The notes under the pieces are model-generated. The model worked only from the letters and a program-made list of their open reading frames with translations. It was not told the origin of the DNA and searched no databases. Shown piece after piece: positions 1 through 14,075 of a stretch of DNA of 64,000 bases. Every line of letters starts with the position of its first letter. The first letter of the stretch is position 1. The DNA comes from Corticium candelabrum (Eukaryota > Porifera > Homoscleromorpha > Homosclerophorida > Plakinidae): positions 766,501-830,500 of the forward strand of contig NC_085094.1 of the NCBI RefSeq assembly GCF_963422355.1. Reading direction: 5' to 3'. A program made the position numbers and the translations under genes.

Positions 1-2573
1 AGGGTTGATGATACTGCCACAAACACATCTGAGCGAGTCAAGAGAATCCGGAAACAGAGGAATGCCAAGCCAAATCCTGATGGCAATAATGAACTCATGT
101 TGAAGCATGGATAGGCCAAGATTTTGGTTTGGGACTGCCCTAAGCCATGCTCCAGCATAAGCGGAAGAGATTGTATTAAGCCTTGCTCTATCTCTCACAC
201 TGCTCATGTCCTTGAGGGATTGAAACTGAATGACATCCAGCTGTGACTTGAAGTAAAAGAGCAGGCTCATCAGTGCCTATATGATTTCAAGTTTTCAAAT
301 CTTTCTCTTTTGCTAATTTTACCTGGCAAGGTCAAAGTTTGAGAAAAAGAGCTTTGAGTGGTACACAAATTTATCGAATCCAAAGTGGAAACATTTCTAG
401 AACTTCTTGCCTCTAACAAACGCTGAACCAGGTCACGTGTAACGTTGCAACTGCCTAGAAAAGCAGCTGATGATGATTTCAAGGCACTTCGTAAACCTAA
501 ACCTCCAAATCATATATGCAGAGTTGCTTGCATCCAAGCTGGATCCGAAATAGACAAATTGGTTATTTGACATAGTGAATGTCTCATGCCAGAATCAAAA
601 CGAGGAAGCTGTTCAATAATAAAGTGACCAGGAATGGTTCGAAGTAGGTAGTTTAATTTGCAAACGCTTAGACAACTCCGTAGTAAGTGGATTGCTACCT
701 GCGAATTCTCCAATTCTGGTAATATACTTTGAGCTTCTGAAACCTTATCCACACGATTACCAAAATACTTGATAAAGAAATTCTCTAGACCAACAATGGG
801 AGATCCCAATAGTTCAGCACCATAAACAGAAGTGTGAATTCATCTGACATCCGAATCAATTTCAGGAAAAGTTTGATTTCCAGAAGGCCAAAATATCTCG
901 CATTTTTTAGATTTAGAGACAGACCAGAACTTGGGCTTTTGACATCAAGGATTGCAACAACTTTGAAATAGACTTTCTAGTACCAATAAATGTACCATCA
1001 TCAAGATACCATCAAGAAAGATGTAAGCCTTCAAGTAAACTAATCTCGTCTATGAGCTCTAGAATGACTAGTGAGAAAAGCATGAGACCCAAAGGGTCAC
1101 CCTGTTGTACTCCAGCCGTGGATGAAATTCGATGAGAGCCAAAGCGTAGTTCACCAACAGATTGATATGTCCACCTTACCCAAGCCACAAAATCTGGAAA
1201 CTCTCAATGAAGACGGTGGAGAAATACCTCTCGATGACACTCATTAAAGCATTTTTATGTCTTTTAAAGAATCACAACTCTTTAATATGACCATACTCTT
1301 CAATGTAGGAGCGTATAGAATGAACAGCAGCTTCTAATCCACCTTTAACTCCCACTCCGACTTGACCGTAAGGAAGCAATACGTCAGGTAACCTTGACTT
1401 TATGGCAGAGCAACGGACACGGCTAACTAGTCTTCGCAGGACCTCACCTATGGTAATTGAGCGAACACCACCAGACATTTTTCGAAGAGCTTCTACAGGT
1501 GCACCTATCAACCAAGGAGCAATATCAACATGTAAGTTTCCAGACAAGCTCTTAGATACTAATCTTGTCAGATTTTCCAAACAAAGCTGTGCATCAGGAG
1601 AAATGGTACGTGAGGATAGCATCAATGAGGTGCTGAGCCCATAATCTAGAAGCTCCTGGACTTGAACCGTTTGGAAACATTTTAAGAGCAGCAAGAATAG
1701 CAGCAGAATCAACAAACAAAGATGGTGTGATGTCATCAGAAAGAGAGGGGAGATTGTGGATTGGATGACGACCAACCAACTCTTGAAAACCCTCATCATC
1801 TAAAGACGCACATCCCAATGAACCCAAAGAGCACAAAGCAAGACTATAGCGACCTTCCTTGGCTAAATTCGGTGCACAATTTGAGTGATTCTGTGTTGTG
1901 CTCAAAGTTATGATATTTAGGATTAGCATCACACCTGGCTTCCTCCCATAATGCATGCAGTGAGAGCTTCTTTCTGCCAATGGCGTAAACGAGATGTGTA
2001 ACAAAGAGTGGATGACAAATCTCTTTTTCCTTCCTCTTCGATGTGGCAACCGAAGAACAGCCTTAGCAAATAGAAAAAAGCGAGCAAAACCACCTATACC
2101 ATCAGAACAAGCATGGCGAAGTTCCCATAGCCAATACTTGTGTTAGAAGAGGGCGAACAGATCTTGGAATATGGGAAACAGTGTCAACATGAAGTGTCAT
2201 TATTTTATTCATAATTGCTGAAAAGATGGTGGATTCATTATCTACAGGTGAAACAAGAGTAGCAGCAGCTCTGATCCCCTCTAGAACAAGGTCGGAACAC
2301 GAACTAACTCCAACAGTTTGTGATGTAATAAATTGTTGCATAGCACAGATTGTCCGTCTGTGAATGTGTAGGTAAAGATTGAAGTTGTGACACAGATGGA
2401 CACTGAACACAACCTTTCATCTCGATCCATAAAGATAAATGTGGATCCATCATCACACTCCTACATCTATGTCGACCTGGACCCAAGGAACGTCGACAAA
2501 CAGAAAAATGTTTGTCATAAGAAAACCCACATTCTGCACAGAGGCGATGATGATGAAAGTTTAAGAAGTCCAC
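1..2573 (-). mobile_element. Degenerate non-LTR retrotransposon (LINE A), reverse transcriptase relic
   Basis: Read on the minus strand, successive frames give a reverse transcriptase. An N-terminal Cys/His cluster (CAECGF ... HRC) lies near 2490-2550. The start of the RT domain, with GGVRSITIGEVLRRL and LPYGQVGVGVKGG, lies at about 1300-1500. The palm motif GVQQGDPLGLMLFS is at about 1068-1110 and the catalytic YLDD at 997-1008, followed by DGTFIGTRKS. A C-terminal family-specific region (LLRSCLSVCKLNYLLRT) lies at 510-809. A frameshift sits just before YLDD at about 1010-1020, where a short CTTGATGGT stretch looks duplicated, and there are stops elsewhere. The QVGVGVKGG signature belongs to a LINE-like RT family that is common in marine invertebrates. 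The 3' end may lie before position 1. The element is dead by inspection. Confidence 0.85.
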
Positions 2574-3074
2574 ATTCGGGAATTGACGACGAACAATATG
2601 ACTCGTAATATATATGTTGAAATAAGCCTACCGTATCTCTTATGACTAATGGACAGAGAAGAGAAGCCAATTTTCATTGAAAGGTGTCGTTGTCATCATC
2701 CAAAACTGGTGACTTGTTGTCGTCGTCGTCATTGCCATCATCTTCCCCTGCCCTCTTCTCTTCTGTAGAATCAGAGCCTGAGAAGTCTGAGATCAACTCA
2801 CTTATCTAAACTGACCAATAGATGACAGCAAGTAGTCGAAATACACCGAAGAAGAAGAAAAAAGGTTGCGTAGTTCAGATACCGTAGTATCTATTTGAAA
2901 TACCATTGCCATTGGATATGATCTTTTAGGAAGCTCAAGAAAAGATGTTACAGCGTACAGTAAAATTTGAGATTAAGACGTCAATGAACAATTGATGACC
3001 CAAACAAAGAAAACTGGTAGGTTGACAGCGTCTAGAAGAGTGACTTTGGAATCAGCATCTTGCCATTTGGCATA
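2574..3074. other. No gene seen
   Basis: This stretch lies between the LINE A relic and the Tc1-like relic. It contains short GTCGTC/TCATCATC-rich runs near 2700-2750 and an AAG-rich run near 2850. It could be the 5' untranslated region of LINE A, but nothing decides this. Confidence 0.5.
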
Positions 3075-4210
3075 CAGTACTGGTCAAAAAGGATTACTCA
3101 AATCAACATGTTACACACATGGCATGTAAAATTACAATTATCTTAACAAAATTAGTGTTATATTGATTCAGTATTTTGTGCAACCTTCTCTAGCGTCTAT
3201 GACATTGTTTACTCTTTTAATTATGCTATCAACAAGGGTTTGTGTTCTTTCTTGTGGCACATTATTCCACGCTGTCTTCAAGCATTGCCACAGCTCTGAC
3301 ATGTTCCGTGGCAACTGCTGCTGAACAACACACGCAAGGTAATGCCATATGTGCTCAATTCGATTAAGATCCGGTGATTGAGCTGGCCAGGGACTACGAG
3401 AGCTGTAGCCATTGTGCTGGAGCAATTTTTGAACACCCTTTGCCCGGTGAGCGGGAGCATTGTTATGCCTAAGTGTGACGTCACCATGACCTAGTTCAAA
3501 CTTGTAGATTGTTGGAACTAGCTCATTTTTAAGAATGCGTATGTACTTTTCAGCGTTTAACCGCTCGTTGACGCAATGTGACCAATACAATTCCTCATCA
3601 TTCAGCCCCACAGCATAATACTACCTCCACCTTGTGCTACCGTCTGCACTACACAATCATCTGACAGCTGCTCTGTTGCTCTTCTTCTTATCCATACGCG
3701 ACTGCTAGTACGGAACAACTCAAATTTGCTTCAATTAGTCTAGATTATGCGTGGCCAATTGTCAGTTGTCCAGTTCTGTTGTTCTGTGCAAATGCAAGGC
3801 GGCGAACGCGATGCTTAGTTGTAAGGTATGGCTTCCATCTAGCAACGCAGCCGAACAATCCAACTTCTCGGAGACGCCTTTTAACAGTAGAGATGGAAAT
3901 GTTTGCTCCATTGGCCTGCAAAATTTTGGACCTAGCCAAGGGTGCAGTTAATAGTCGGTTAGAAAGCGACATTCGGATCAGCTGGCAATCGTCTCATGGA
4001 AGTCATGCGAGGTCTCTCAGGAATTCTTTTGGTTTCTGTATTTTCAGCTTCCCATTGCCTTCTCGTTATGTTGGAAACTGTTTTCTGGCTACAGCCAACT
4101 TGTTCAGCTATTTGCCTTCAACTTTAACTGTCTTCCCACAGCGTGACGATTTACTGCGATTCTCAGTTGACGTTTTATCTTTCCTGACCATTCCGCTCTG
4201 AGATAGTTCC
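3075..4210 (-). mobile_element. Tc1/mariner-like transposon relic
   Basis: The minus strand encodes a Tc1-type DDE transposase in pieces. A helix-turn-helix region (ISTVKRRLREVGLFG) lies at 3745-3972. The catalytic core at 3168-3611 has HNNAPAHRAKG, then WPAQSPDLNRIEHIW, with the family Glu in IEHIW. Against the family pattern, the QDNAPxH Asp reads Asn here. The preceding DESKF region near 3725 reads as Asn then a stop before SKFELF. Both first catalytic positions are therefore lost. The left end, CAGTACTGGTCAAAAAGG, starts at 3075 directly after TA (3073-3074) and is a typical Tc1 terminal repeat. I could not find the matching right terminal repeat, so the 5' end is probably truncated. About 4211 is an approximate limit. 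Confidence 0.85.
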
Positions 4211-4538
4211 TAGGCAATTTGCAATGCAGCAGCACAAAATTTGCTCAAATCAGTGAAGAAATTTTCAACTGAATGCTAGGTAGCTTAGTGGACAAAGTGT
4301 AGCAACTGGGCAGGAAAAAACACTATCTCTGCCAAACGAAAATAGCTACTCTAATATCTAAAATTGTATTGCTCATATAGCGTTGCTAATCGTAACATTC
4401 AAAATTCTGCAGTTTTCTCTGCAAACAAAAATATACGAAAGTACAGCATACGTGTAATTGATTAGTTTTAATACCACAAACATGTCTGTGGGAATAGTGA
4501 TGTCAAATTATTGAATTACTGTAGATCAATATATATAT

Positions 4539-4545
4539 ATTTATA

Positions 4546-4581
<36 letters not shown>

Positions 4582-4684
4582 TGTATGTAGGTATTCTTAT
4601 TTCAATATTTATTCTTTCAAAGAGCGTCCTTACAAGACAACGCCAGTCTGTCTAGAATCAGGCTAGAATTAAACAACCACAAAG

Positions 4685-4753
<69 letters not shown>
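4539..4753. repeat. AT-rich and (ATGT)n microsatellites
   Basis: A (TATA) run is followed by (ATGT)n at about 4552-4588, and a pure (AT)n run occupies about 4689-4753. Between them (4590-4688) is unremarkable sequence. No coding potential is seen. Confidence 0.95.
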
Positions 4754-4757
<4 letters not shown>

Positions 4758-4825
4758 TTTTCTGATGTCCAAGCCATTTTTATTTAGAATAATAAGAGGT
4801 AATTAAGCTACATCAAACGAATATA

Positions 4826-5125
4826 CAGTACCGGCAATAAGTAACCTAACATTTTTATCGTATTGCGTATCGTATCGTATTGCGTATCATAGCGTATCGT
4901 ATATCCTATTGCGTATCATATATGGTACCATCTGGTATCTTATCTTAATTGTATCATATATCATATTACGTATTGTATATCCTATGGATGGTATCTTATC
5001 TTAATTGTATGGTATCATCTTTTATCTTATCCTATTCTACATGGTATCTTTTATCGTATCGTATGATATCCTATCGTATGGTATCGTATCCTATCGTATC
5101 GCTGTCAGCTTACTTATTGCCGGTA

Positions 5126-5128
<3 letters not shown>
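4826..5128. mobile_element. MITE with 19-bp perfect terminal inverted repeats around a TATCGTATC minisatellite
   Basis: CAGTACCGGCAATAAGTAA at 4826-4844 is repeated exactly, in inverted orientation, at 5110-5128. The element is flanked by TA on both sides (4824-4825 and 5129-5130), the target duplication expected of Tc1/mariner elements. The CAGTA start resembles Tc1 ends. The inside (about 4856-5100) is almost entirely degenerate pentamer/decamer repeats such as TATCGTATTGCG and TATCGTATCC. There is no transposase, so it is non-autonomous. The right end abuts a long (TA)n run at 5129-5208. Confidence 0.88.

Positions 5129-5208
<80 letters not shown>
5129..5208. repeat. (TA)n microsatellite
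   Basis: About 40 uninterrupted TA units directly follow the MITE right end. The TA target dinucleotide may have expanded after insertion. Confidence 0.97.
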
Positions 5209-5211
<3 letters not shown>

Positions 5212-5870
5212 ATGTTTAGCAACTCCATATTGAAAAAGTTTGTGTGTTAGTCTCTTTGTTATGTCAATGCCTACATTGCTTGTTTGTCTGAAAATTTGAT
5301 TATTTTGACATCATCTAGAGCCAAGCTGTGTACAAAGTTTTTCAGATGTTGACAGAAATGATTTTGTTAAGAATTTGTACTGGTCTGAGTCAATTTTAAA
5401 CAGCTTTTTTCACACAAATCCAGGATACATGTAGTGCCGATTTCTTGTTTGAAAATTGCTTAGTGAGGCAAACAAGAAAAGGTCAACTTTTGTTGAATGT
5501 CACAAGTACTTTAGGCTGATTTCTTCTGATCACAACCATGTTTGTGATCATTTCTTTAGGGCAGTTGTATGATAACAATAATCTTAACCAGGTTGTTATG
5601 TTTTGGCAAGTTGGCAGTGAAATAATCTTTGCAATGACCAGAAAGTAGGTGTTGACTTGAGTTGTCACAAGAGGGACTAATACAAGGCATGTGCATACAT
5701 TAATATTAGTACACAAACAAGGCTAGTAGAGTAATAACATATATATCTTGTTCCACAGAAAGGAATAATTTTGCTTAGTCGTGAAAAATTTGTAGTGATC
5801 TCTGGTGTTGTCAATTGCTGTGTTACAGTCTCATAAAATATTTTGATGTGCTTATGGTTAACCGTTGTAG
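5209..5870. other. Intronic or upstream sequence without recognised exon
   Basis: This lies upstream of the first recognised NIPBL exon. Small open frames on both strands match nothing known to me. A preceding NIPBL exon was sought here and not found, so the intron probably extends beyond the left edge of the window. Confidence 0.5.
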
Positions 5871-8122
5871 AGTCTTGTGGATTCAACAATTGTCCATTTT
5901 ACTGCGTTAACTTTGGAGCTAGTTGTACCATTAATGGAGTCTCCAAGTGGCAAATTCCTGGCTGGACTAGAAGAATCTCTTTTGCAGATCATGATGAGCA
6001 GAGGGCCTTCAGTAAGCACTAATTGTGTTTGTTTATATTTCGTATTGTGACAATGTCAATGTTGTTGTGTGTATCGTACTTATTACTGTAAGTATCCATC
6101 TCTATATATATAAAGGAGAGCTGCCTGTCTGTCTGTCTGTCTGTGTGTAAATCAGGATCTCCAAGAAGGGCAAGTCTGATCTCCACCGAATTTGGCTCGT
6201 GCACGCCGAATCCATCCATGTCGAAAAATGGGATTGCCGTCATCTTCCATACTTCTCCTGCGACGACGCGATTTTCTATCGATGGAACCTGCCTTGAACC
6301 TGTCTCTGCTCGCGCACAAATATCTTCGTAACGGCCCATTGGATCTGCACCGAATTTAAACTGCACGTTTCTGACGTCAGACAGTACGCACGGAGCATGT
6401 CGTTTATTGCGGGCGACGTGGGGAAAGAGAAGCTATTTTTGCTTATATCTGGGTCTTGAAAAAACGCCCACGGTCGTTTGCCCATCTACTCCCGTCGAAG
6501 AGTTGCCACATTTGATACACCTGTTCTCCGCAATGCCAGCAACGTCTTCGAAGTGACGATGTTCAACGGAACTGTCAAAATGGCGAGAGTCACTGTGATT
6601 CGTGATTTGGTATTTATACGGTGAAGAGATTATTCGGGTGAGTATGTAACTGCACGTGACTGGTACACGGGGAGTATGTCGATTTCTACCGAAAAAATGC
6701 AAGAAGAGCAAGATTCGAAGGCATTCAGCATGCGTGTCAAGCCATATACGGGTGAGGAGTACCTGCACGTGACTTCCAAGATCTTGCTGCCCGGATGGGA
6801 TACTCGATCCCTTCTAATTTCTCAGAACGGGATATAATTGAAAGGGATATACAATTGAACGGGATATATATACACTGAACAAAATTCTCTGTCTGGTTTC
6901 TAATTCTTCAGAACGGAGTCAAAATGCATGTGAACATACTTAATTACCTGTGAATGAGATATACTTCATGAATGGCATACAACGATAAATTAATTTACTA
7001 ACAACTAATAATGTAATCTGCCCGTGCAGAGAACGGGATGGTGAGCTAGTTATTTTTTTATATAAAAACTGCAATGGCATAACTAACAAACAACTTTGTG
7101 CTATTTAGTTGGTTGCCAGCAGTACGAAGTGTTTGGATGTGATTGTTAACAATGTAACCAAGAACTACCTGTTGGTGGAGCAATACTTTCGACAGCTACT
7201 AGGTAGTACTGAATTACATATGGTTGAAATTTACTGGTGTTGTTGTCTTTAACTGCTCTGGATCTTACAGACTTCATTCAGAAATGTAGAGCGGAAGGAA
7301 CTGTTACTGCTAAGAAGAGTGATGTTTGTCGTTCATTGTATGTACTGGGACTGCTTTGTAAACACTTTGATCCAATGAACATGCCCACTTTCAAAAGGAA
7401 TGTAAGCAGTATAACTCGTAAAATAGATTTACAGTAGCTGTTCAACGTCAGTTACATTCAGTACATGACTTAAATTAAATATCTAATTGATATCTTGTTA
7501 CTACATGTTGCTGTGCGTCACCAATATCAATTGTGTAGGTAAGACAATTTTAATTTACCAGGCCTAAGAAATGTGTTGGGTAGGGTTTTATTTCTTACTA
7601 TTAACAATGCAGGAAACTTGTAACATTCAAATTTGGTACTTGCTATGAATTTATTATTGTTATTATTATTATTATTATTATGTGTGTGTGTCGTTATGCC
7701 CCTCGATGATGGGCAAGTGAGGTCTTCACCCCATCTGGGCGCCCACCAACTTGGCAGGTAAGCCCAGCAGGGTACATGTGTCTGTGTAGTTCACACGGCA
7801 ATCAATGACTAGCCAATTCGATATAGATTACAGGCATTATGGTGACCGCAAACTCGGTACAGCATGCCTAGTGGATATCAATGACCACCAGGAAAGCACT
7901 GAATGTCATCGTCAACGGACCATTCACCAAGCTCCAGGTGGATTGTAGCACTGGCCCTAAGCCTCCACGTAGCACATGGAGGCCCTGTCTCTAGAGGCAG
8001 GGGGAGCTATCTCCGCAACTGACCTTACAGTCAACGTCAAATGACGTGGAGGGTTTGACATTTGTCCACACATTTTTGTGTGCGTGTGTGTGCGTGCTTG
8101 TGTGCGCGTGCGCATGCATGTG

Positions 8123-8199
<77 letters not shown>

Positions 8200-11100
8200 T
8201 AGATTGTTGTGGAATTTGTTTGCCACACACCATCTGTACAGTGTTGCTATGACTTTATGATAGTAGCATACAACATGTGATTGTTAATCTTTTGTATGAC
8301 ATGAGTGAGTACTGCACAATGGTTTAATTCTTCAAGATAGTTGTTGAACATATGTAACAGTGTTATGGTGCTGTTTTAGAGCCACAAGACCAGAGACAGT
8401 GTTTATCATCTGTTGATGCAATTCACTGAAGAAGCTGACGGAGCTGTGCAAGTAAAGGCTCTTTCTGGCTTAGGTACAGTCTATGAATAGTACATGTAAT
8501 GTTTGCACGATACTAGTACCATACTTCCTGACAGAAATATAAACTGTTTGTTGCAAATCTTAACATTTACGAATCTAGTTTATCCAAATTGATTAAGCAA
8601 GTGCAAGAACAAGCTTATGATGAGACAAGTATGGACTGATCAGATACTGTCTCTTATAACTAAATTCATCAATGACTTTAGCAAAACTCTGCATAGACGT
8701 AGCAGCTTTTGCCAACACCTCAATGTCTAAATATTTTTAAAAGTTTTAATTACCCTATTTTTTGAGTAAATGCTGCGGCATATTTGGCTCCTACGTACTT
8801 GCACTTGCAGACACAGCATTTAAACAATGGTAGTGTTCATTTAAGGGCAGCATTTATCTATTCGCAGCTATGTAGCATTTAGGGTGTCATGCTTTGAGAC
8901 AGTTAAGTGGGAAAGTTATCCAGAAAAATCTGTTCTCAAGTGTTTGAACTAAATACAGGAGGGCACTGCTTATCTGGACAGCTTAGGACCGAGGATGTTC
9001 AGATAAATGATTTTCCTTGATAAACGACATGAAGCGCTGTCACTACAAGTGGCTACCATTGTAGGTGTAGCAGATAGATACCTGCAGTTGTCATAGCAAG
9101 GCTGGGAAAGTTGCTTCCATTGTCAGCTCTATGCAAGAATTCACTAATTTGTTTGCACATTATTTTATTTTGTGAGTTGGATCTTTACACTATTGATTTT
9201 GTGGCCATTAATGACCATGTGATGGGGATGAGTTGTTTAGATAACTGGCATGTCCAGATAAGTAGTGTCTAGATAAGTGGCATTCTGCTGTATAAGTCTT
9301 ACTGTAGTTATAACAACCATTGCACACAAAGATATCTAAATGATCCAGTTCAAAGCCAGCCAAGGCTAGGTGGACTATTCTTAAGTCATTGTATTTCTTA
9401 GTTGAGCTAGCAAATGTTTATCTAAATGAAGTGTGGCGCCTACATGTATTCAAGAGCAGTGTTTTCTTTTAACACTTTGTTGTAAGTGCAGTGTATGTTA
9501 AGCAAGGTGCCATTTATTTGAGGACAGTACTTAATCAGAGAAGTAGGTAATTGACTAATACTTGTTTGTACATTCATGCGTACATGGAAAAGTTTTGCTG
9601 TATTATGTGTTTGTCAGCTTCAAGTAACAGGTTCTGTGTGCAATGTTATACTTCTGTTCTTTGATTTTAGTATGTAGCTCTGATACTTTTATTAACTACA
9701 ATGTGGCTTCTATCGGTGTAGGCTTTCTTTGTAGACGCTACCCTGAGTTGATGGCTGAGAAGGCCTTCCAAAATCTCTATTCTTGTATCCTTAAACGTCC
9801 AGATATTCCTAAACTGCAGTGTCAAGTGATGGAGAATCTGCATGAATACTTTGAAGAGCAAGTTGGCATAAGTGTGGAGGTTGAAGGCTTTGGTGATGGT
9901 AGTGAAGGAAAATCCATGAGGACAAAAGAGAAAGAGAACAAAGTCAAAACTGTTGACAGAGGTGACACCAAGTCAGGGTTAGTGCAACATATGTTATGTG
10001 TAACGTACAGTTGATTTCATTGCATGTAAAATAACAAGCTGATAGATGAAGGCAGTCAGCAAATGTTTGTTCAAGTACTTCTAAATTTTAATTGTGTTTC
10101 TGTGCTTGTTGGTGGTTATCCACCAGTGTTTACCACAGGGTTGTAGCTAGGGCTGCAGCCCAACTGTCACAGGCTGCATCATTGTTTTGTCCACGCTCTT
10201 TGGCGGTTGTAGGGATTTCTGAGTCTAAAGCACAGTTACTGAAGAAATATGCACAAATGTGCTTGTGTACAATTTAGGTGACCTCATTCTCTAATTTTAC
10301 GAATCAGGTAGAGCCTACAGCATTCAGTCATGCATTGCGTGTTTCCTTGTCAGCACAGACTGTATAAAACATGACAGATGGACGACATTCAATCATCAAA
10401 ACACCTTCCCAACCATCAATATGATGGTAAAAATGGTTTTAGCTAGAACCCTGGTATACCGTTAATAAGAGAGCTTGCCTGATTGGAGTTAGGAAGGGTG
10501 AATTTCAGAATTGGAAAAAGTTAATATTTACTTTTAAAAATTCAGTTGTTATAAATATGGTTTGTATTGTCTATAGAGGATTGGAGTATTTTTATTCTAT
10601 GTCTGTGATTATTTCTATCCAGTCTGCAGTAGCGGGTGATTGGTTTCATTGAACTGCATGCTACTTAGGTACAGTGCACTTCCTTTTATTTTGATTCTAT
10701 GTTTAACACTTTCATGTCTCTGGTGACATATTTGTACTAACACTATTATCACTAGTAATTGAAGCTGTGTTTACACCATCGCTTCTACAGCTATGAGCCT
10801 TCAATGTCCTGAACACCGCGTACGCTAGGAAGAGTAATTGTTGCGAAGAATTACGAATATACACGCTATTTTCTTTCTAGACGTGCTACTTGTAAAATGT
10901 ATTTAGTATCTTACATAGCGACTGTCGTTTCGCGTAACCGCAAAGTTCGTAAATAGTCTGTAGTCAATAGTCTGTAGTCGTAAGTAGAGTAATCATATAC
11001 GGGACATAATAAATCTCTTCTTATGTAATATTAGATTCCCGTATAAATATCGTAAAACCAAGAAAGCGATCGATTTTGGGTCAGCAGTTGCAGACAGGTG

Positions 11101-13986
11101 AGTTCTGTTGTTTATTTCCGACAGGTCCTAGCAATCGCAAACATGAATTACACTGTTCTGGTGAGAAAACTCCCTCAAGGAAGTTTCGCGCCTACGGTTG
11201 GCTGTTCGTCCATTGTCTTTGGTTGCCACGTACGACATAAAGGAAATAAATTCGTGATTGGGCCACACTAAGGAGGCGTGGCACATTCCTGTAGCGTGAC
11301 AGACGTAGCCAGCCAGACAGCCAGCCAGACACATAGTCCCCAGACCGAAAGTCGATTTAGCCCTATACGTTTAGAGTACGCTACTCGCCAAGTCTCGTGA
11401 CTTTTTACAAAGTCCCTTTTCTTAGAGGCTCATAGCTGAATAAAGCAAGATTCTGAATGCAAGTCGTCTTGAACAGTCAGGGTACAACAGTGAGTATGAT
11501 ACTCTTTGGTGTTACAAGGTTTGAGCACAGCTGTTCGTTTAGTGGTCGTCTGTAAATGTCAACAGATTTTCAGAACGTAAATTTTACAAAGTAGAGGACA
11601 CCAACACCCACCTTCATGTAATCTGTAACAGAAGAAAGTATTGAAGACACAATGTGAACATTCAAAATACAAGGTCAAAAGGCCAGTAGTCATTGAATGA
11701 ACACAACATACAGCCAATTAAGTAGTTTATGATACATATTGATGTGCAACCAAACCAATCTTGTTTATGGTATAGTATTGTCGTTTAGCGTTTGTGAGAG
11801 TGCAGCACCACAGATGAACAAAAGCAGAAAAGAGTCTATAGAGTTTTGATATATTCTAACCCTAATGTACCGGTATCAGCCTTCTGGCCACAGTATCAAA
11901 CAGCATCATATGTTTTGCTGTTGTGGAGTGATGAGAACATTTATCAGAGTGCCACAAAGCTGAACTCTTAAATGCACATTCCGGAGAAGTGTGCAGTTTC
12001 TAGTGCACAGCGTAGTGCGGAACCGAAACAGTGAGGTCTAGTGATTAAGGGTGTTTGCAAAAGTGTTCCTGCATAGGGATGAGTGTGTCAAAAACTGTTA
12101 GAAGACGATCGATGACAGCGTCCATTGCCTTCAATGCTAAAGAATCTCTCAAAATGCCGATTCTCTCGAATGTTGACGGATGGAGATAAATCACACAAAA
12201 AGAAAGTCAGTCTCCAGATGATCTGAAAGAGATGGTGATGATGGACTGAGTTGTCAATTTTGACAAATCTCAATTTGTCTGAAAGTAGCATGGCGGTTTC
12301 CACTGTGCTTGGAGTAATGGAAACAACAGAGACGATTTCCAGGAATGTGATTGCATCAGTAAAGCTCACTTGATCTAATCGTGCATCAAAAAAATTTTCC
12401 ACTTGGCAGACGAAATTCTTGAAACTACCCTTGTCCTTTTTTAAGTTGTGAAATGTCCTTAACATACATCTGTCGGGTTTGCTCTGAGTTAGTGCCCAGA
12501 TACCCAACTTGGTCAGTATAAATATGCATTTCCCATTACCCAGCAAGGGCAGAGCCAGTAGTGTGTCTTTGTACAGATTAGGCTCTTTTGCTACTTTACA
12601 CCTCTGCAGTTTTGTGGTGATTTTTGGGTTTACAAGTGTGATGAAGTCCTGAACCTAAACCTGAACTTCAACCATACGTACTATGGGTTAGGTCATGCAG
12701 AATTGAAAGCCAACTTCGACGGTCTTCAGCAAGCTCTACACTACTTACCAATCATTGTTGCGCTCCATGAGCTGGACTCTTTTGGTTGAGAAGTTTACTA
12801 CATAATTTGATTGTCTTTTTGTTCTAACATGGTTGATGGTCTTTGTTGATGGTCTTTGTTCTAACATGGCCTAACCACTGTGTACCTTCTGTCTTCGTAT
12901 CTGTAACTCTATTGGGTCTTGCTGTAGCTATGCCACTTTATCATTCGTAGGATTGTTCTTATGCATCTCATGTGAATACACCTCAGCTTTCGAATATTTA
13001 ACAAAGGGGGACTGCGATAAGAGCCAAGTCATCTGCATACATTGGTGATCTAATCTCACTGTGGTCATGTGCTTGAGATCAATAGTTTATGTATAAGAAT
13101 CTTCAGTGTTAGTCCAGTACTCAATTTGTATACCACTTCACCCCCATTGACCGAGAAAGGACTTCACAAATGATTCTTATCTGTGTAGATTTTGAAAAGA
13201 ACAGGGGGCAAGCAGCAACTTTGCCCTTCTGTGGTTCCAATGAATCTGTCATACTTGCCACTTCTGGTTGTCACTATACATCTTGTATTATCATAGATAT
13301 TAATAATCAATTTGCATCCTTAACATCATACTCTCCTAGCAGTTAAAAGAGGGCGTGTCTGGGAACTGAATGAAATGCCTTTAATAGATCAACAAAACGA
13401 AGATGTGCACTTGATTTGTGTTTCAGGTCCTTTGCAATGACTTGTCTCACTACCCAAATCTGATCTATTCTACCTCTACCAGGCCAAAACCACACTGTTC
13501 CTCTAGCAGACAAGGTTCCACTCTTTTTAAGACGTTTCAACAAAACATTTGCTTAGTTGTCACACATTTGTCTATTATTGGAACCAAGACAGCATCCTTC
13601 CATGTCTGGGGAATTGTGCCAGAAATTTAACATGACCAACTGACTTCAATCAGTCATGCAAGGAACTCAGGTGCACTGTTCTTCAGAAATTTGACAGCTA
13701 TTCCATCATCCCCTGTTGCTTTCCTACTTATGTTTCTTGACAGCTGCCTGAATTTCTCATTGCTTAGTGATTCTTCAGGTAGTATGCTGCATGGAGATGG
13801 AAATTCATATGTTATATTGATTGTCTGTTCTTCTTTCAACACATTCAAAGTGTCTTTTTCATCAAATCAGCTTTGCTTTTTCTGCAAGTAAATTTTGATC
13901 GTTTTCATCTAACAAAGTGTCAACTGGTTGAATAGTAATCGTGTCAAATGAAAGTATTTTAATCTATATACATATATAAAAGAGAG

Positions 13987-14075
<89 letters not shown>

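Noticed and set aside
1402..1644. 80-codon plus-strand open frame
   Set aside because: It is the antisense shadow of the LINE A reverse transcriptase.
4949..5250. Open frames rich in Tyr-Ile
   Set aside because: They are translations of the TATCGTATC minisatellite and the (TA)n tract.
5209..5870. An additional upstream NIPBL exon
   Set aside because: No stretch matches the family region expected before SLVDSTIVHF with usable splice sites.
10813..11490. Possible solo LTR in NIPBL intron 5
   Set aside because: An AATAAA-like signal and a CA end exist, but I found no matching TG start with a target duplication and no second copy in the window.
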